Shown here in pieces: positions 60,597 to 64,000 of a stretch of 64,000 bases of DNA. The notes under the pieces are model-generated. The model was not told the origin of the DNA. It searched no databases and worked only from the letters and a program-made list of their open reading frames with translations. Location: contig JAMWET010001367.1 of NCBI GenBank assembly GCA_024036415.1, positions 432,001 to 496,000 on the forward strand, read 5' to 3'. Position 1 is the stretch's first letter. Each line of letters opens with the position of its first letter. The position numbers were made by a program, and so were the translations under genes. This DNA comes from Prochilodus magdalenae. Lineage: Eukaryota; Chordata; Actinopteri; Characiformes; Prochilodontidae.

Positions 60597-60989
60597 CAAT
60601 GACCTGAATAAGGCAAGGCATCGAGAGACAGGAATGAGACTGGGATACTGTATTCAGCTTAGAGCAGCTCTGCAGTCAAAAATATTTTAATGATGAAGAG
60701 GATGGCTAATACAAATAAAGTGTCAAACTAAGGACCAGCAAAGTGGAGCTTTGTCCAGGAACCAAGTATAAGGTTAAAGATGGCATGTTTCTACAATGTG
60801 TTTTTCTGCATAATTATCTTAATCTTATTTTTTGTCAGTGTCAGTGAAGCTCCCTACATGACCAGTACATAGAAACAAGCTTTCAGTTTGTGTCTGGGGG
60901 ATGTCCGCACTTTTTTCCTTGCAAAAAGCTTCTAGTACTATTAGATTCTTTGGTTGTCTTGCACACACTGCTCTTCCCACAGATTACTG
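60597..60989. other. No recognised feature
   Basis: Intergenic, nothing recognised. Confidence 0.45.
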
Positions 60990-61400
60990 ATGGTGTTTAG
61001 GTTGGGGGCCCATGAGGGTAACTGCAAAACCATTAGCTTGTGCTTCTTAAGGTTTGTTTAGGATCATTATCCTGCTGTAGAACCCCTCCTTCTTTAATTT
61101 TGAACAGGTGGCGTGATGTTTGTTTTCAAATTTGCTGGTGTTTTATTGAATCTATTCTTCCCACTGCCAGTGAAATGTTTCCCATGCCATTGGCAGTAAT
61201 ACAAGAGCAAAACATGATTGATCCATTCCTGTGCTTAATAGGGGAGGACTTCCTTTCATGAATTTCGCTAGCCCTTTCTTACCAAACTTACCTTTGCTCA
61301 CTGCAGCCGAAAAAGGTCTGTTTTAACTTCATCAGTCCACAGGACTTACCGATATGCCTTTTTAATACCTCACCTTCCTAACAATGACTGTTCACAAGCC
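60990..61400 (-). pseudogene. Relic of Tc1/mariner family F transposase
   Basis: Minus-strand frames read VLWTDEVKTDLF (first catalytic Asp region, near 61345) and further on NGSIMFCSCITANGMGNISL then VGRIDSIKHQQI-stop. This is the standard Tc1-like order (G-G-S-I-M-x-W-x-C in intact proteins). Stops and shifts interrupt it. No TIRs are identified. A dead fragment. Confidence 0.75.
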
Positions 61401-61450
61401 ATAGCCCTAACAAGCTAATTAAGGTCAGAGATTCCAGTAACTCATCTGAG

Positions 61451-61562
<112 letters not shown>

Positions 61563-61592
61563 GTGGTATATCTACCTTTTAATGTATAATGA

Positions 61593-62040
61593 CTTTCACT
61601 CATCAACAAAAGAATCACCTAGAAGGAATCGCCCAACAGGAATGAAACTTGGTGGGTAGGTTTGACATTTTAAGACATCTGCACAATGCAGGACCACATG
61701 CACACCATTATGACAACTGCCCTAAACACCTGGTCAACACTGACTAAGACTGCAATGGTGTCGTGCTAGACTGTCACGGAGTGAATCAAAATGGCAGCGG
61801 GTCATTTGCAGGGAAGAGTCACGCTTTTGTCTTGGTAGAGACAACCAACGAATCCATGAGTGGAGGCACCATGGTCAGCTCCACGATGCTGCTTTGTTGT
61901 CACATCACCCATCTAATGATGCATTATTACTAAAGACCTATAGAAACCTCTACAACTACATGCCCAGATGTGTGGCATGTTTTTTTAGAAAACATGGCGG
62001 CCCAGCGCCATACCAGGGAGACATACCATGTGTGTGCATT
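61593..62040 (+). mobile_element. Tc1/mariner family A, copy 7 (3' truncated)
   Basis: Best preserved 5' end of the family: TTTCACTCATCAACAAAAGA, then AACAGGAATGAAACTTGG and TGGGTAGGTTTGACAT. A 5' deletion joins this to GCACAATGCAGGACCACATG. The interior keeps GACTGTCACGGAGTGAATC and CACCATGGTCAGC. The region after TTTGTTGTCACATCACCC is rearranged, and the copy stops near 62040 without a 3' TIR. Confidence 0.8.
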
Positions 62041-62529
62041 TATCCTCTCTGACACTCTTTGCACTACCATGCCCTCTTACCTCTGCACACAGTCCTAGCC
62101 CCACCCCCACTCGCTCACAAGCTCACCAGCACATAGAGGGACATACCGTTGAGGAAGACCTGGGGCTATATCACAGAAAATTCTTGTTTTTTATACCCAG
62201 TTATGTGATGTTCCACAAATCATTTGAAATATGTATTTTTAAACTACTATAAACTACCACATCTGGCAGGCAACAAACCCACCATCAACACATCACCCAA
62301 AGCATTCTGGAGGATCACAGATGGCATGGGGGTTTGAGCCTAAATCCCAGAAGCACTGCTCACTGTTGCGCTGCCAGGCACATTGTAGCGGTCACATACC
62401 TGTCAGTTAGTCAAGAGAGGTCCCATAGGTAGAGATAAATTCATCGGTGACGGTGAATTGAGATGTATTAATTCAAGTCTCCACATGCAGAGTCTCAAAA
62501 TGAATGGTTGCTGGTGTCTTGCTGACTGT
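62041..62529. other. No recognised feature
   Basis: Intergenic, C-rich near 62085-62110. Nothing recognised. Confidence 0.45.
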
Positions 62530-62890
62530 GATTAAACATGATGGATATTTTGTAAACACTGCCTTGCCGTGTCAGCGTTTTATGGTTGCGGCAAGTCCCC
62601 ACAAAGGATGAAAACTAAACTTCCTGCAAACTCTCTGCATTAAAACTTTCCTACATGGCCGAGCTGGGTGGTGTTCGTGACCCCACTGATAGTTTGTCTG
62701 CTGTTTCGCTGCCTGATGCTCTCTGGCCACATTATGTTCTGTTTTGTTGTGATCCCCAAAGTGAAGCCGGCTACCCGCCGGCTGTGTTTTCCTATGTTTT
62801 TGGCACTGTAAGTGCAGCCTGCGGAAGGGACCCCAGTGGTGATGATAATTACAGAGAGCTCCTTTGCATTATGGTCCATTAGCTAGTCTG
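62530..62890. promoter_or_regulatory. Candidate conserved non-coding block
   Basis: Unique sequence of balanced composition with overlapping open frames on both strands (62640-62882) but no domain. Words include GACTGTGATTAAACATGATGG and GGTGATGATAATTACAGAG. Could be an enhancer. A coding exon is less likely. Confidence 0.3.
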
Positions 62891-63547
62891 TTTCATATCA
62901 AGAGACTAAATAAGTTATGCTATGCCAAGGCATCTTTATTACTGCCGTAATAATGAGGAGTTATCAGTACTGTAATACATACATAGCTATCTTGTATGTA
63001 TGTATGTATTTGCCTTGTTTTCAAGTGCAGTTTCCTGTGATTGCACAGCTGGGGTCCCATTCCTGTCCATCAAGCTTCCTCTGAGACACATGAAACCAGC
63101 CAACGTGTCCTTTCAAGCTGCTGCTAACACATCTCTGTTGGATAAGTTAACGGGCAAGTCTGTTACATCAGCTTACAGACATCCACGTTGGCTAGCCTCA
63201 TGCTGAGTGGTAGCTGATTATAGTGTATTAGATTATGGCATCACCAGAGATCGACCTTGCAATATCGCAACAGTTGTGCCACTCGGCACACAGGCTGGAT
63301 AATCTGTAATTACAAACTGAGTATTAGCTAAAGTCACTTTTTCACTACATGGTGCCGGCTCAGCTTGATTCAGCTCACCTCTACTTAGCATTTTTGGTTT
63401 TCCAGTAGGTAATTCAGCTACCTGGCACTAGTTTTGAGTTCCATTAAGGTTCCAAGTAAGCTGATCCTAAACCAAAAGCTGATGTAAAGGCAAGATACTG
63501 ATTGGTTAGCAAGGATCATCACTGTTACCCTATGCTACATACCGCTG
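62891..63547. other. No recognised feature
   Basis: Intergenic. A short TATG/TGTA repeat lies at 62976-63010. Confidence 0.45.
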
Positions 63548-63724
63548 CTGTCCAAGGAAAAACACGTATCTCCATTCTTGTCGATTTTCACTTTATGCAT
63601 CATTTGAACACATGAGCTGCTGTTTACATTGTGTAAACATTTCATGATGAATGGACCAACAGAAAAAGCCCAACATAATAAATAATAATAAATTGCCCAA
63701 AAAATGTCCATTGTTCCATTTATG
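63548..63724. mobile_element. MITE of the 32958 family, copy 3 (interrupted)
   Basis: Starts CTGTCCAAGGAAAAACACGT and shares TTTACATTGTGTAAACATTT and GATGAATGGACCAACAG with the other copies. The right part is broken by the family B Tc1 element at 63727. The right TIR would lie beyond the window if still present. Confidence 0.7.
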
Positions 63725-63726
63725 TA

Positions 63727-64000
63727 CAGGGGTTGGACAATGAAACTGAAACACCTGGTTTTAGACCACAATCATTTATTAGTATGGTGTAGGGCCTCCT
63801 TTTGCGGCCAATACAGCGTCATTGGTTTTATGTTTTATGTTTTTTGGATACAATCCGGGTTAACACCCGAACATCCCTTTCAGACAGATTCCTCTTGAGT
63901 CCACAGTTAATCCTGTTGGATCCATTACCCTGGATACCGTGGCTCTTGATACATCACAAAGACTTGCTGTCTTGGTCACAGATGCGCCAGCAAGACGTGC
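63727..64000 (-). mobile_element. Tc1/mariner family B, copy 2 (runs off the window)
   Basis: Left TIR identical to 29940-29970, preceded by TA (63725-63726). After the terminal 110 bp it differs from copy 1: a minus-strand frame reads GSNRINCGLKRNLSERDVRV and LTRIVSKK, the second HTH subdomain. This is followed (63920-64000) by the same first-HTH codons as in copy 1. The copy thus retains more of the DNA-binding domain but has lost the linker and catalytic region between 63826 and the TIR side. The rest lies outside the window. Confidence 0.9.

Overview
This looks like intergenic DNA from a teleost fish. There are no bacterial gene arrays, the sequence is AT-rich, microsatellites are plentiful, and the repeats are ones typical of fish: several Tc1/mariner families, a CR1/L2-type LINE, fish LINE 3' tails ending in (ATCT)n or (AAGAT)n, hAT-like MITEs and a solo LTR. 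An ostariophysan (characin or catfish relative) is a guess from the repeat set, not a demonstrated assignment. I find no convincing host protein-coding exon, tRNA, rRNA or other RNA gene, so the window reads as part of a gene desert or a very long intron.

Layout. At 1-10 kb there are Tc1 derivatives (999, 6763, 8543), a 1.19 kb inverted-repeat element with a clean 6-bp target duplication and a 117-codon ORF (5567-6754), and a decayed LINE reverse-transcriptase segment (7480). At 10-18 kb there is a LINE tail, a large foldback (12873-14229), another Tc1 derivative and several GC-richer, non-repetitive blocks that look like conserved non-coding elements. At 18-32 kb there is a solo LTR with perfect 5-bp duplications (18449-18962), a long-TIR element, more Tc1 copies, a 5'-truncated LINE with an open C-terminal RT frame (28300-28911), and a complete 532-bp Tc1 derivative with perfect 31-bp TIRs (29940-30471). 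At 32-50 kb there are a 27-bp-TIR MITE, decayed Tc1 transposases, LINE tails with microsatellites, an unexplained ORF at 42.4-42.7 kb, a tandem duplication at 45.4-46.2 kb and a small Tc1 MITE at 47 kb. At 50-64 kb there are candidate regulatory blocks, a degenerate repeat array (51.8-53.7 kb), a very long (GA)n tract, a (CT)n(AT)n tract, and a nested insertion of a Tc1 element into a MITE at the right edge.

There is no operon-like cooperation here. The coherent biology is transposon natural history (at least six Tc1-like families, mostly non-autonomous and internally deleted) laid over blocks that may be long-range enhancers. Regulatory candidates are inferred only from composition and lack of repeats. 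I could not align anything, so boundaries of decayed repeats are approximate.
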